From Acidulodesulfobacterium_A sp049965795 (GTDB lineage Bacteria > SZUA-79 > Acidulodesulfobacterales > Acidulodesulfobacteraceae), in contig JBMFVW010000002.1 of assembly GCA_049965795.1 (NCBI GenBank), positions 40,272 through 104,271 of the forward strand: a DNA stretch of 64,000 nt. The letters run 5' to 3'. The notes beneath the pieces are model-generated. The model saw only the letters and a program-made list of their open reading frames with translations, had not been told where the DNA came from and made no database searches. Position 1 is the first letter of the stretch, and each line of letters opens with the position of its first letter. The position numbers and the translations under genes are program-made. This document shows positions 25,309 through 35,002 of the stretch, piece by piece.

Positions 25309-25788
25309 ATGGATAAATTAGACGATAAGTATTTTATGAATTTAGCTTTAAAAGAAGCAGAAAACGCGCTTAACGGCGACGAGGTTCCTGTTGGCGCGGT
25401 TATAGCAAGCGCGGGAGGCGAGGTTATTTCTTCGGCATTCAATACGGTAGAAAGCGATGTTTCCTGCATTATGCACGCCGAAATAAATGCCATTTTGGCT
25501 GCTCAGAAAAAACTTAATAACTGGCGTTTAGACGAATGTTCGCTTTACGTTACCCTTGAACCGTGCATAATGTGCTGCGGGGCTATTCTTTTATCGAGAA
25601 TCGGCAGGGTAGTTTACGGAGCATCCGACCCGAAAGGCGGCGCTTCAAGTTCTATTTTGGGAGGAAAAATAGAACTTATAGGAGGCATAATGGAAAACTA
25701 CTCTTCAATTTTGCTGAAATCATTTTTTAAATCAAAACGTCAAAGCATAAGGTTTGATAAATCTGCAAATGCAGGCGGGAGTAAGTGA
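25309..25788 (+). CDS. tadA: TadA, tRNA-specific adenosine deaminase
   Basis: Deaminates A34 of tRNA-Arg(ACG) to inosine. Counting from the ATG at 25309 the protein has 159 residues with the zinc-deaminase signature: His56-Ala-Glu58 (MHAEINAI) and Cys86/Cys89 (LEPCIMCCGAIL). The open frame extends 48 codons upstream to 25165, but that stretch is the MITE-like element, so the internal ATG is taken as the start; the expected domain start MDKLDDKYFMNLALKEAE supports this. One of the few plus-strand genes in the first half of the window; convergent with hppA. Confidence 0.94.
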   Translation: MDKLDDKYFMNLALKEAENALNGDEVPVGAVIASAGGEVISSAFNTVESDVSCIMHAEINAILAAQKKLNNWRLDECSLYVTLEPCIMCCGAILLSRIGRVVYGASDPKGGASSSILGGKIELIGGIMENYSSILLKSFFKSKRQSIRFDKSANAGGSK

Positions 25789-25797
25789 ATAAATAAG

Positions 25798-25845
25798 AAA
25801 AAGGTGTCGGATTAAAATCCGACACCTTTTTCCGACACCTTTTTT
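25798..25845. terminator. Bidirectional terminator/REP between tadA and hppA
   Basis: A 16-bp perfect stem (AAAAAGGTGTCGGATT at 25798-25813 with its complement at 25816-25831) and a 2-base loop, flanked by A and T runs. A second copy of CCGACACCTTTTTT follows at 25832-25845. It ends both tadA (plus) and hppA (minus). The GGTGTCGGAT core is a variant of the GGTGTCAGAT repeat found elsewhere in the window. Confidence 0.85.
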
Positions 25846-25859
25846 ACTATGTTTTTATT

Positions 25860-27980
25860 TTAGTACTTAAAGTACTGGCAAAGTATTAAAACGATGGGAA
25901 CGATTAAGATGGTAAAGATGTTAACGACCTTAATCATAGGGTTGATTGCCGGACCGGCTGTGTCTTTGTATGGATCGCCGACGGTGTCTCCGGTAACTGC
26001 TGCTTTGTGGGCTTCGCTGCCTTTGCGGTACGTCTGTCCGTTATATACAAACCCTTTTTCTATAAGTTTTTTTGCGTTATCCCAAGCCGCTCCGCCGCTT
26101 GTCATAGATATTGCGACGAAAAGACCCGAAATGATAGTACCCAGTAATATTCCGCCAAGAACCTGAGGTCCCATAGTAAGACCGAACACTATAGGTCCGG
26201 CGATAGGAATAAATGCAGGAAGTATCATTTCCCTTAAGGAAGATTTCGTAACTATATCGACGCATTTTCCGTATTCGGGTTTACCCGTGCCGTCCATAAT
26301 GCCTGGAATTTCTTTAAACTGCCTCCTTACTTCAACTACTATATCGCCTGCTGCTTTTCCGACGGATTTCATTGCAAGGGAAGCAAATATATAAGGAAGC
26401 ATTGCTCCGAGGAAAAGACCTATCAATACCATAGGCTGATGTATAGAGAACGATATTTTAGCAAGCCCTCGATTGCTTAAACCCTTTTGAATTAAATTGG
26501 AATACTCTCCGAAAAGGACTATTGCCGCAAGAGCTGCCGAACCTATTGCATATCCTTTGGTTACCGCTTTTGTCGTGTTTCCGACTGCATCGAGAGCATC
26601 GGTAGTTTCTCTTACGTCTTCAGGAAGTTCGCTCATTTCTGCTATACCGCCTGCGTTATCCGTTATAGGACCGAACGAATCTACGGCAATAACCATACCG
26701 GACATTGAAAGCATACTTGAAGCCGCAACGGCTACGCCGTAAAAACCGGCAAAATGATAAGAAATCAAAATACCGAATACTATTGCTATAACCGGAAGAG
26801 CGGTCGCCATTTGTCCGACTGCAAGACCTGCTATAATGTTAGTTCCGTGACCCGTAGTAGAAGCTTCCGCTATGGATTTAACCGGTGAAAATTCGGTAGA
26901 TGTAAAATAATCGGTTATTACTATAATTAGTCCGGTTAATACAAGTCCGGTTAAAGCCGCATAGTAATAATCCATTGCCGAATGGTTTCCGACGTGATTC
27001 ATGAATACCATCGTGAAGAAATAGTATGCAATAGCCGAAACTATTCCCGTAACGAATAGCCCTTTGTAAAGACCCTGCATAATTTTTTCTTTAGTAGGAG
27101 CGCTTACGAAAAATACGCCGATTATAGAGGTAAAAACTGCTATGCCGCCCAAAAGAAGAGGATAAAGTATGCCGTGCATTAGGCTGCCGTTTCCGCCGTT
27201 TAATCCGGCTTTAAAAGTTGAATATGCAAGCAATATTGATGCTATTATAGTAACCGCAAATGTTTCAAATACGTCTGCCGCCATACCCGCGCAGTCTCCG
27301 ACGTTGTCTCCGACCTGGTCTGCAATAACCGCAGGGTTTCTTGGGTCGTCTTCCGGTATTCCGGCTTCTACTTTTCCGACTAAGTCGGCGCCTACGTCTG
27401 CCGCTTTAGTGTATATTCCTCCGCCAAGTCTGGCAAAAACCGAAATAAGACTGCATCCGAAAGCAAAACCTATTAATGAATTTATAACACCGTCTAATCC
27501 GCTCGTATGTTTGCCTATTAACATAAACACCGATATGCCTAGTACGCCTAAACCTAAAACCATTAAGCCCGTAACGGAACCGCCTTTAAATGCAAACTTT
27601 AATGCAGGTTTGACGCCTTTATGCGCAATCTGGGCAGTTCTTATGTTCGCTCTTACGGCGTTAAACATGCCTAGATAACCGGCCAAAGCCGATAAAAAAG
27701 CGCCAAGCGCAAATCCGCATGCCGTAAGCAGACCGAACTGATGAACCCATGTTCCGCCGATAAGTATCAGCGCAAAAATAACAACGCCTACTATCGCAAC
27801 CGTTCTATACTGTCTGTTTAAAAAGGCAGTTGCGCCTTCCTGAATAGCCTTGGCTATCTGCTTCATTCTGTCGGAACCTTCATCCTGCTTCATAGCCCAT
27901 ATCGTTACCGCTATGCTGTAGATAACGGCGATAAGACCCGCAATAATTCCGAAAATCATTGCTTTGTCAAATAGACTCAT
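25860..27980 (-). CDS. hppA: H+-translocating, K+-independent membrane pyrophosphatase
   Basis: 706-residue integral membrane protein with about 16 helices. The catalytic loops are DVGADLVGKVE, DDPRNPAVIADQVGDNVGDC and DNAGGIAEMSELP. GNTTKAVTKGYAIGSA carries Lys at the position that is Ala in K+-dependent enzymes, so it should be the K+-independent proton pump. It couples PPi hydrolysis to proton export. As last gene of the sat-apr-qmo island it would pull the ATP sulfurylase reaction forward and recover part of the ATP spent on sulfate activation (inference from family and context). Confidence 0.95.
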   Translation of the reverse strand: MSLFDKAMIFGIIAGLIAVIYSIAVTIWAMKQDEGSDRMKQIAKAIQEGATAFLNRQYRTVAIVGVVIFALILIGGTWVHQFGLLTACGFALGAFLSALAGYLGMFNAVRANIRTAQIAHKGVKPALKFAFKGGSVTGLMVLGLGVLGISVFMLIGKHTSGLDGVINSLIGFAFGCSLISVFARLGGGIYTKAADVGADLVGKVEAGIPEDDPRNPAVIADQVGDNVGDCAGMAADVFETFAVTIIASILLAYSTFKAGLNGGNGSLMHGILYPLLLGGIAVFTSIIGVFFVSAPTKEKIMQGLYKGLFVTGIVSAIAYYFFTMVFMNHVGNHSAMDYYYAALTGLVLTGLIIVITDYFTSTEFSPVKSIAEASTTGHGTNIIAGLAVGQMATALPVIAIVFGILISYHFAGFYGVAVAASSMLSMSGMVIAVDSFGPITDNAGGIAEMSELPEDVRETTDALDAVGNTTKAVTKGYAIGSAALAAIVLFGEYSNLIQKGLSNRGLAKISFSIHQPMVLIGLFLGAMLPYIFASLAMKSVGKAAGDIVVEVRRQFKEIPGIMDGTGKPEYGKCVDIVTKSSLREMILPAFIPIAGPIVFGLTMGPQVLGGILLGTIISGLFVAISMTSGGAAWDNAKKLIEKGFVYNGQTYRKGSEAHKAAVTGDTVGDPYKDTAGPAINPMIKVVNIFTILIVPIVLILCQYFKY

Positions 27981-28023
27981 AACCTAAAACCCCCTAAATT
28001 AAATTTTTAATTATTATTAAAAT

Positions 28024-28050
28024 TCCTTTAGCATTACACGTGTTAAAGGA
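28024..28050 (-). promoter_or_regulatory. Palindrome with ACACGTGT core between qmoC and hppA
   Basis: Arms TCCTTTA (28024-28030) and TAAAGGA (28044-28050) flank an ACACGTGT palindrome (28036-28043). It lies about 45 bases upstream of the hppA start and right after qmoC. The same palindrome, as AACACGTGTT, occurs upstream of dsrM at 40673-40682. It may be a regulator site or a weak qmoC terminator; the sequence alone cannot decide. Confidence 0.4.
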
Positions 28051-29217
28051 TTAATTATTATTGCTTAGGTTTTTAGCTTTTTCTTTTAAGTTTGCAAAAT
28101 ATACGGCAACCGGTCTGTATGCAAGATGAGACCATTTAGAAAAAGGAACTTCTATTACAAGCATCGGAAATAATATCATTAAATGAATCAGGTATATATA
28201 AAAAATAGCGGAAACCGAATAGCTATAGACTATAGAAACCCTGAGCAAAACTCCGCTGACCGCGGTTAAGAACAGCAGTATTACGAACATCCAGTCGGTA
28301 TGATGTGAAAACTTGCTTCTTTCTATTTTTTTAGAAAATCTTTTAATTATAAAATATATAGTTCCGAAAATTAATCCTATGCTTGCAAAATAATCGAACA
28401 AAACTATATGAAGAATCGGCATGCTGTTTTCGCTTTGAAACCAGTCCAAGAAAAATACGATAGCTATAAACAGAGATACATAGCTTATCATTAAAAAAAG
28501 ATGCGCAAGCCAGAAATTATATTTGCCCGAGGCAAGTTTTTTAGACGCCGACTCTTTGGAATCGTCGCATTTTGCATACCTGTACTGCGTAAAAAAGTTA
28601 AATATTAACGACCATAATTCAGTAAAGTAAAGACTTATCGGAATTTTCACGCTTTTGTCGCTCAATACCGTCTTCCTGTACATATTGTAAATGAAAGACG
28701 TCAGCATAATCGCAAGAAAAGCGGATATCGGCCAGTCGAAGAAATAGTCCACTTTATCCGGCGATACCGCCTGCGACAAGGTCGCTCCTGCGGCAGGATG
28801 CAGTCCGAAAAGAACCGCCCATTCTATTAAAACTCCGAGCGCGACTATTAATATAGCGATATACTCTGCATATTTAGACTTATATAAAAGTTTTGAAATT
28901 CCCGTCCAGTCGTATGCGCTTATTAAAAAACGGCGCAGCGACATCATCAGTTCGCCGGGTTCGGCTTTCCTGGGGCAGTTCTTGGAACATTCGCCGCAAT
29001 AATAGCATAACCACGGGTCTAAATCGGCCGTCAGCTCTTCTTTCATTCCCCATCCGGCCATTATCATTTCTTTTCTCGGAAACGGTCTGTCTTCGGTTGA
29101 CAGAGGACATACTGCAGAACACGTGCCGCACTGAAAGCATTTTTTAAAATTGCTTTCGCCTACTTCTTTTATATATTTAACCAACTCGTTGTCGGTCTTA
29201 ATAACGGTATTATTCAA
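28051..29217 (-). CDS. qmoC: QmoC, membrane subunit of the quinone-interacting APS reductase partner
   Basis: 388 residues: an N-terminal HdrC-like domain with two [4Fe-4S] motifs (CFQCGTCSAVCPLS and CYYCGECSKNCPRKAEP) fused to a C-terminal NarI-like cytochrome b part with about six membrane helices. QmoABC passes electrons from menaquinol to AprBA during sulfate reduction. It starts with TTG just after a strong GGGGGGA ribosome site; no in-frame ATG is near. Only 15 bases from qmoB. Sequence features and position after qmoA-qmoB make the call secure. Confidence 0.94.
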   Translation of the reverse strand: MNNTVIKTDNELVKYIKEVGESNFKKCFQCGTCSAVCPLSTEDRPFPRKEMIMAGWGMKEELTADLDPWLCYYCGECSKNCPRKAEPGELMMSLRRFLISAYDWTGISKLLYKSKYAEYIAILIVALGVLIEWAVLFGLHPAAGATLSQAVSPDKVDYFFDWPISAFLAIMLTSFIYNMYRKTVLSDKSVKIPISLYFTELWSLIFNFFTQYRYAKCDDSKESASKKLASGKYNFWLAHLFLMISYVSLFIAIVFFLDWFQSENSMPILHIVLFDYFASIGLIFGTIYFIIKRFSKKIERSKFSHHTDWMFVILLFLTAVSGVLLRVSIVYSYSVSAIFYIYLIHLMILFPMLVIEVPFSKWSHLAYRPVAVYFANLKEKAKNLSNNN

Positions 29218-29232
29218 AATATCCCCCCTTTC

Positions 29233-31542
29233 TTAAAAACCTTTATATGGATTAGGTCCAAGAGATTTAACTTTATTGACGAAATCTTCGACTATTTCCG
29301 GCAGTTTCATATAGTCGGTATATTCGAGCTGAACCTGCCTGACTCTTTCTTCTTCAAGAACAAGCCTTGTAAGAGTTTCCTTGAGGTTTCCCATTCTGTA
29401 GGAAGCCAGTTCGGAACCTTTCGTAAAGTGGCACTGATAATCGTCGCCGTATTTGCATCCCAGTAAAAGAATACCGTCTATGCCCTTCGAAAGAGCGTCG
29501 GCATACCATACGTTATTTATAGAACCGAGACACCTTACCGGAATTACCCTTATATTGGAAGATAAGTTCATTTTGTTAAGTCCGAGTATGTCTATAGCCG
29601 GATAAGCGTCGTTTTCGCATGCAAATACCAGTATCCTGTAATTTTCGTCGGTCGGATCTTCCGGAACGTATATACTTTTAATCATAGAGCCGATAATATC
29701 CGGCGAATAATTTTTAAACGATATGATTCTTACCGGACATGCGCCCATGCATATGCCGCATCTTCTGCATCTCTCAGGATTATACTGCGGCGTTCCTTTT
29801 TCGTCTTCGTCAATAGCGCCGAAAGGACATTCTTCGGTACATCTTTTACACTGGGTACACCTTGGAAGATCAAAAAACGGGTACGTAGTATCGTTTGAAC
29901 GGGGGTGAACCGCCCTGCCCTTAGAAGTCTGCTCTATACACTGTATAGCCTTTAAAACCGCGCCTTTAGCGTCGTCAACCGAAAAGACTGTATCTAACGG
30001 CATCCTGACGGAACCAGCCGGATATATTCCCGTCCTTCTTGATTCGTAAGGAAAGCATATGAAATTTGAATCGGGAAATCCGTAAACAAGGTCGGGCATT
30101 TCTTTGCCCTGTCTGTAGGAAAGGTTTAGCAGTCCGCTCTTAGGAACCTGAGCCGTTGAAACCGGTACGGAAGGCGGACAGGATGCTCCGCTTGCAGACT
30201 TTACTTCTCCTACGTTTAACGTTGCAGTATTATCTTCTTTTAGTTCTATTTCTCCCGAATTTGGAACCATACCGGTAGCAAGAACGACCATTTCGGTATT
30301 TATATCGATATCTCCTCCGAAAAGAGTATCTTTAACTTTAACGCCTATAGTATTTCCGTTCTTGTCGTACGATACTCCGGATACGATGCCTTTAACCATA
30401 AAAATGCCCTCGTCGTCCTGCATTTTTCTGTAAAAGTTTTCGTATTCGCCCATAGTTCTCATATCTTTGTATATAATGTAAACATTAGTATCGGGATTGT
30501 TTTTTCTAATTAAAGCGGCTTCTTTTAGGGAAGACATACAGCATACGGTTGAACAGTAAGGAAGATGGTTTTCGTCTCTTGAACCTGCGCACTGAACAAA
30601 CAATACAGATTTAACAGGATTGCCGTCCGATTTTCTTTTTAACGTAAAATTTTCCGATTTTCCGCCGTCTGAAAGTTCCGAATACAGTTCTTCCAGTTCT
30701 ACGTTTGTTAAAATATCGGGCGTTAAACCGTATCCAAGATTATCCAATTTTTTTGCATCGTAAGGCTTCCAGCCGGTTGCCGCAACTATAGAGCCTGCAA
30801 TTTCTTTAACAGTCTCCGAAGCAGAATTTCCGTCGGCCGATTCGATTTCTACGTTAAATTTGCCCGGAGCTCCGGATATAGACTTAATTTTTGAATTTTT
30901 ATATATTTTTATTTTATCGGATTTTTCCGCTTCGTTTATTAGTTCGTCTAATCCTTCCCTTATCCACGTATTTTTATCGAAAGGCGGTTTGGTTTCCCAT
31001 TTTTTATATTTTGAAAACGGAAATCCGCCGAGGTTCGGTTTTTTTTCGACAAGAACGACGCTATAACCCGCTTTAGCTGCATTAACGGATGCGTTAAGTC
31101 CGGTAACTCCGCCGCCTACTACAAGAACCGTTTTATTAAGTTCCTGGACCAATGGTTCGGGAAATGCGGCTTTTTTTGCTCTGGAAGCGCCCATATTTAT
31201 ATAATCTTCGGCAAGAAGCTGCGTATTATTGTCATTAGGCGGGCTTATCCATATAACGTGCTCCCTTAAGTTTACCCTTTCGGTATGAATAGTAAACTGG
31301 TCGAAATTAAAAACGTCCTGTTTGGCGCGCATAGAACATGCGGCTATCACTACTTTATTTATCTTTTTTTCGGAAATATCGTTTTTTATGAGATTTATGC
31401 CGTCCGGTCCGCAAAGAAACTCATGGCTCACGCATACTAAAGGTTTGTTGGAATCTTTCGCGGTATTGACTAATCTTTCAACGTTTAGGCTTTTCCCGAT
31501 ATCACAGCCGGAACATATATAAATCCCTAAATTATTATCCAT
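29233..31542 (-). CDS. qmoB: QmoB, HdrA/MvhD-like flavoprotein
   Basis: 769 residues. A heterodisulfide-reductase-A-like FAD domain (dinucleotide motif VLVVGGGVTGLNASVNAAK, about residue 135; QCAGSRDENHLPYCS further on) is followed by two ferredoxin clusters (CTQCKRCTEECP and CRRCGICMGACP) and a C-terminal MvhD-like domain with cysteines in LVFACEND, PVRCLGS and LLLGCKYGDDYQCH. QmoB is the large cytoplasmic subunit of the Qmo complex, possibly a site of electron confurcation. Between qmoA and qmoC. Confidence 0.95.
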   Translation of the reverse strand: MDNNLGIYICSGCDIGKSLNVERLVNTAKDSNKPLVCVSHEFLCGPDGINLIKNDISEKKINKVVIAACSMRAKQDVFNFDQFTIHTERVNLREHVIWISPPNDNNTQLLAEDYINMGASRAKKAAFPEPLVQELNKTVLVVGGGVTGLNASVNAAKAGYSVVLVEKKPNLGGFPFSKYKKWETKPPFDKNTWIREGLDELINEAEKSDKIKIYKNSKIKSISGAPGKFNVEIESADGNSASETVKEIAGSIVAATGWKPYDAKKLDNLGYGLTPDILTNVELEELYSELSDGGKSENFTLKRKSDGNPVKSVLFVQCAGSRDENHLPYCSTVCCMSSLKEAALIRKNNPDTNVYIIYKDMRTMGEYENFYRKMQDDEGIFMVKGIVSGVSYDKNGNTIGVKVKDTLFGGDIDINTEMVVLATGMVPNSGEIELKEDNTATLNVGEVKSASGASCPPSVPVSTAQVPKSGLLNLSYRQGKEMPDLVYGFPDSNFICFPYESRRTGIYPAGSVRMPLDTVFSVDDAKGAVLKAIQCIEQTSKGRAVHPRSNDTTYPFFDLPRCTQCKRCTEECPFGAIDEDEKGTPQYNPERCRRCGICMGACPVRIISFKNYSPDIIGSMIKSIYVPEDPTDENYRILVFACENDAYPAIDILGLNKMNLSSNIRVIPVRCLGSINNVWYADALSKGIDGILLLGCKYGDDYQCHFTKGSELASYRMGNLKETLTRLVLEEERVRQVQLEYTDYMKLPEIVEDFVNKVKSLGPNPYKGF

Positions 31543-31568
31543 TTTAACTCCTTCCTAAATAATATCTT

Positions 31569-32867
31569 TTATAGTTTCGCGTTATGCTGAATTACCGATA
31601 ATGCGGCTGAAGTCGCAGATTGTCCCGACATATATACGTCCAAAGGAAACCTTGCTACGCCTGCCGAAAATATTCCTTCTTTAAAATTATCGTTAAATAT
31701 AAAACCGTTTTCGTCGATATCTATTTTAATTTCTTCGTCTATTTTAATTTCTTTAAGGTCGTCTTTAATGTTTGATGCCATTCCTGAGGCAAGAACCACC
31801 ATTTCCGCCCTGACCTTGTTTTTTTTGCCGGAAAGCATATCTTCCACGTCTAAAAGCAGATCTCCCGTTTCATGGTCTTCGGATATTTTGCCGACTATTC
31901 CTTTATTGAATTTTATTTTTTCGTCGCTTTGAGCTTTATTTAAAAAATTTTCATATCTGCCGGGCGTTCTCAAATCTATATAAAATATGACCGGCGAGGA
32001 TTCGGGGTTTTTTTCCCTCAAATACATCGCCTGCTTCAATGACGCCATACAGCAAATTGCGGAACAATACGGCAGATGATTTTCATTTCTGGAGCCGGCG
32101 CACTGAATAAAAGCAACGTTTTTAACTTCTTTTCCGTCAGACGGCCTTAAAATTTTTCCGCCTGTAGGACCGTTTTCTGCGGCAAGCCTCTCCATTTTGA
32201 CGTTTGTAATAACATTTTTATATTTACCGTATCCCAAGTTTTCTAATTTCTCGACTTCATACGGCTTCCAGCCCGTAGCAAAAATAATGTCCGATACGGA
32301 TAATTCGATAATATTCTCTTTTGCATCTAAGTTAATTGCGCCGTATCTGCATGCTTCTTCGCATTTTTTACATGCCGAAAATTTGCAGTATTTATCATCT
32401 ACGCTGTATTTAAGGGGAAATGAAGATATCGCAGGCATAAATATCGCCTTAGTATTATCCATGCCGTAATTGAAATCGTTAGGTCTTTCTTCGGGACAAA
32501 CCTTGGCGCATTCTCCGCAAACGGTGCAGTTATCATTTATATATTGCGGTTTTTGTTTTATTTTTACTTTATATCCGGATCCTTCTTTCGCTTTAGCGAT
32601 TTCTTCAACGCTTGAAGAAACTAAAAAATTAATATTTCCTTCGGTTGACGACTTTATTCTTTTCGTATTGATTTCAAAGCCGCAGAATGGAGGGCATAAT
32701 TTTGGAAAATACTTATACATCTGGAGAACTCTGCCGCCGATATACGATTTTTTTTCTATTATATATACTTTTTTATCGACCGCCTCGGTGATTTCTAATG
32801 CGGCAGATACGCCGCTATGCCCGCCGCCGATTATTAGCACGGCATTTTCATTATTTAGCTCGCTCAA
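31569..32867 (-). CDS. qmoA: QmoA, HdrA-like FAD/Fe-S subunit
   Basis: 432 residues. N-terminal FAD site VLIIGGGHSGVSAALEI, a ferredoxin pair (CTVCGECAKVCPEE and CKKCEEACR), and the HdrA-type QCAGSRNENHLPYCS segment that it shares with QmoB. It starts at TTG (complement of 32865-32867), eight bases after GGAG. Its own AT-rich leader (32868-32940) and the terminator after aprA suggest that qmoABC is transcribed separately from aprBA. Confidence 0.93.
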   Translation of the reverse strand: MSELNNENAVLIIGGGHSGVSAALEITEAVDKKVYIIEKKSYIGGRVLQMYKYFPKLCPPFCGFEINTKRIKSSTEGNINFLVSSSVEEIAKAKEGSGYKVKIKQKPQYINDNCTVCGECAKVCPEERPNDFNYGMDNTKAIFMPAISSFPLKYSVDDKYCKFSACKKCEEACRYGAINLDAKENIIELSVSDIIFATGWKPYEVEKLENLGYGKYKNVITNVKMERLAAENGPTGGKILRPSDGKEVKNVAFIQCAGSRNENHLPYCSAICCMASLKQAMYLREKNPESSPVIFYIDLRTPGRYENFLNKAQSDEKIKFNKGIVGKISEDHETGDLLLDVEDMLSGKKNKVRAEMVVLASGMASNIKDDLKEIKIDEEIKIDIDENGFIFNDNFKEGIFSAGVARFPLDVYMSGQSATSAALSVIQHNAKL

Positions 32868-32944
32868 CTTTAAATCTCCATTGCTAAGTTTTTATTTATT
32901 TAAATATAATATAAAAAATATATAAAGACTTTATATATATTAAA

Positions 32945-32972
32945 ATCCCCTTCTCTATTTAGAAAAGGGGAT
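32945..32972 (-). terminator. Rho-independent terminator after aprA
   Basis: Arms ATCCCCTTCTCT (32945-32956) and AGAAAAGGGGAT (32961-32972) pair with a single G-T-type mismatch around a 4-base loop. On the minus strand the stem is followed by TTTTAATATATA. It lies 42 bases after the aprA stop. Confidence 0.85.
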
Positions 32973-33013
32973 ATACTTAATTTTTTTACAAATTATGTTT
33001 ATAAACGATTAAG

Positions 33014-34939
33014 TTAGTTTTTCGGAACAATTTCAATATAAGGTTTTTTAAACAATTCAGGCTGTCCGGTAGTTTTGTTTAATTTTGAATTGACGAAAAC
33101 CTTCCAGTTCTGCTCGTCGAGTTTCGGATGGTCGGTTCTGTAATAGAATCCCGGATATCTTGTTTCTTCTCTGAACAGTACGTGCCTTAAATGAAGTTCG
33201 CCGACTATAGACCTGTGGTAATTTTCCCATGCTCTCATAAGCTCGTGAAGGTTGGCTGCCGCAAGTTTAGGCGCATCCTCTTTCAATCTGTTTAAAAGAT
33301 CTAATCCTCTTAAAAGGCTGGCTTCGCTTGTTCTGTAAAACGTCGAAGTACCGGCAACGTATTCGTCCATAAGTTTATTTAATCTGAACAGATAAAGTCT
33401 CGGTTTAATATAATTTGGATTTACATTCGGCTCTGTCGAATAGTCTTTGAATTTTTCAAAGGTTATCATAGGTCCGTAAACTTTTTCGGCAAGCGTTTTA
33501 TTATCCGTATGAACGGTGGGCGTAAAACCGGAATCGTCAAGAATAAACCTGACGGCAGATTTTGCGGCTATTCTTCCTTCAACATACGAGCCTGAAGAAA
33601 ATTTATGACCTGAAGCGCCGACACCGTCGCCGCCCGTGAAAAGCCCGTTAACCGTTGTCATACGGTTGTAACCCCACTGGTATTCTTTCGGAGCTAAATC
33701 TTCCGGTCCGGATACCCACATTCCGCAAGCGCCCGAATGTGAACCTAAGAAATAAGGTTCGGTCGGCATAACTTCGGAATTAGTTTCGGCAGGATCTATA
33801 TCCATAGATGCCCATAATCCTGCCTGAGCAACCGTCATATCTAGAAAATCTTCCCATGCATCGGCTTCAAGAGATTTCTTTCTCTTTTCGGGAAGCGTTT
33901 CAAATAATGTTTTTATTGCTCCGGACGTATTCATATAGAATGGTCCGTTTCCTTCCATCCAGTCTTTAAGCATAACGTGGTTCCATAAGCATGTGGCGGG
34001 AACTTTCGCAAGTCCGTAAGGAGCGTAATCCTGAAGCATGTGTCCCCATTTCTGCATATAATCTTCGCCGTGTGCGTTTAAAACTCTTGATTTGAATAGA
34101 GTAAACCATGCGCCTACGGGTCCGTATCCGTCCTTAAACCTATTAGGAACGAATCTGTTTTCCATAGTAGTCATTTCTGCGCCGGCTTGATAACCCATAG
34201 CATATGTTGAACCGGCGTTCCATATTGCGTACCATGTTCTTCCCATACCTTCAGCCTGAGATCTCGGTCTGAAAACGTTAACGGTTCCGCCGCACGCCAT
34301 AATTACTGCTTTTGCTTTAATGATATATATTTTTGCTTCTCTCAAGCTGAAACCGATTGCACCGGCAACCCTGTTTTCATGCTTTTCGTCCATAAGAAGT
34401 TCGGTAATAAAGACTCTTTCCTTGATGTTTTCATCGCCTAAAGCTTTTCTTGCCGCTTCTGCAACAAGCACTTTATAGGACTCGCCGTGAATCATTATCT
34501 GCCATCTTCCTGCTCTTAACGGTTTTGCGCCTTCCGCAATAGTTCTTGAATCATCTTCGTCTTCTTTGAATATAGGAAGTCCGAATTTTTCAAAAAGTCT
34601 TACAGTAGAATCGACGTGCCTTCCGGTATCGTATATAAGGTCTTCCCTAACTATACCCATAAGGTCGTTAGCAACGTGTTTAACGTAATCTTCCGGAGTA
34701 TTATCTCCAAGATACGTATTAATAGCCGATAATCCCATTGCGACGGCACCGCTTCTTTCTATGGAAGCTTTTTCTACCATCGTTATTTTCATATCTTTCG
34801 GCGCCCATTTTTTAATTTCGAATGCGGCTCCGCAACCAACCATACCGCCGCCGACTATCAAAACGTCGGTGCTGATTTCTTCTATGGTATAATTGTTCAA
34901 AACTTCAGTGCTAGTCATTGAACCTTTCATTTCAGCCAT
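33014..34939 (-). CDS. aprA: AprA, adenylylsulfate (APS) reductase alpha subunit
   Basis: 641-residue flavoprotein related to fumarate reductase. FAD motif VLIVGGGMVGCGAAFEIKKW (about 26-45); RSGAVAMGLSAINTYLG and GHKFSSGSYVEGRIAAKSA are characteristic AprA segments. With AprB it reduces APS to sulfite and AMP in the cytoplasm (or runs in reverse in sulfur oxidisers). Pairing with qmoABC and Sat in one locus supports the reductive direction. Gap to aprB 63 bases. Confidence 0.97.
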   Translation of the reverse strand: MAEMKGSMTSTEVLNNYTIEEISTDVLIVGGGMVGCGAAFEIKKWAPKDMKITMVEKASIERSGAVAMGLSAINTYLGDNTPEDYVKHVANDLMGIVREDLIYDTGRHVDSTVRLFEKFGLPIFKEDEDDSRTIAEGAKPLRAGRWQIMIHGESYKVLVAEAARKALGDENIKERVFITELLMDEKHENRVAGAIGFSLREAKIYIIKAKAVIMACGGTVNVFRPRSQAEGMGRTWYAIWNAGSTYAMGYQAGAEMTTMENRFVPNRFKDGYGPVGAWFTLFKSRVLNAHGEDYMQKWGHMLQDYAPYGLAKVPATCLWNHVMLKDWMEGNGPFYMNTSGAIKTLFETLPEKRKKSLEADAWEDFLDMTVAQAGLWASMDIDPAETNSEVMPTEPYFLGSHSGACGMWVSGPEDLAPKEYQWGYNRMTTVNGLFTGGDGVGASGHKFSSGSYVEGRIAAKSAVRFILDDSGFTPTVHTDNKTLAEKVYGPMITFEKFKDYSTEPNVNPNYIKPRLYLFRLNKLMDEYVAGTSTFYRTSEASLLRGLDLLNRLKEDAPKLAAANLHELMRAWENYHRSIVGELHLRHVLFREETRYPGFYYRTDHPKLDEQNWKVFVNSKLNKTTGQPELFKKPYIEIVPKN

Positions 34940-35002
34940 ATCAATTTATCCTCGCATATTATAAATTATTTTAATAAATTAAATAAAAAGTCATCTTATT
35001 TC

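Noticed and set aside
32470..32925. 151-residue plus-strand frame opposite qmoA
   Set aside because: Antisense to a well-supported gene, with no ribosome site or domain.
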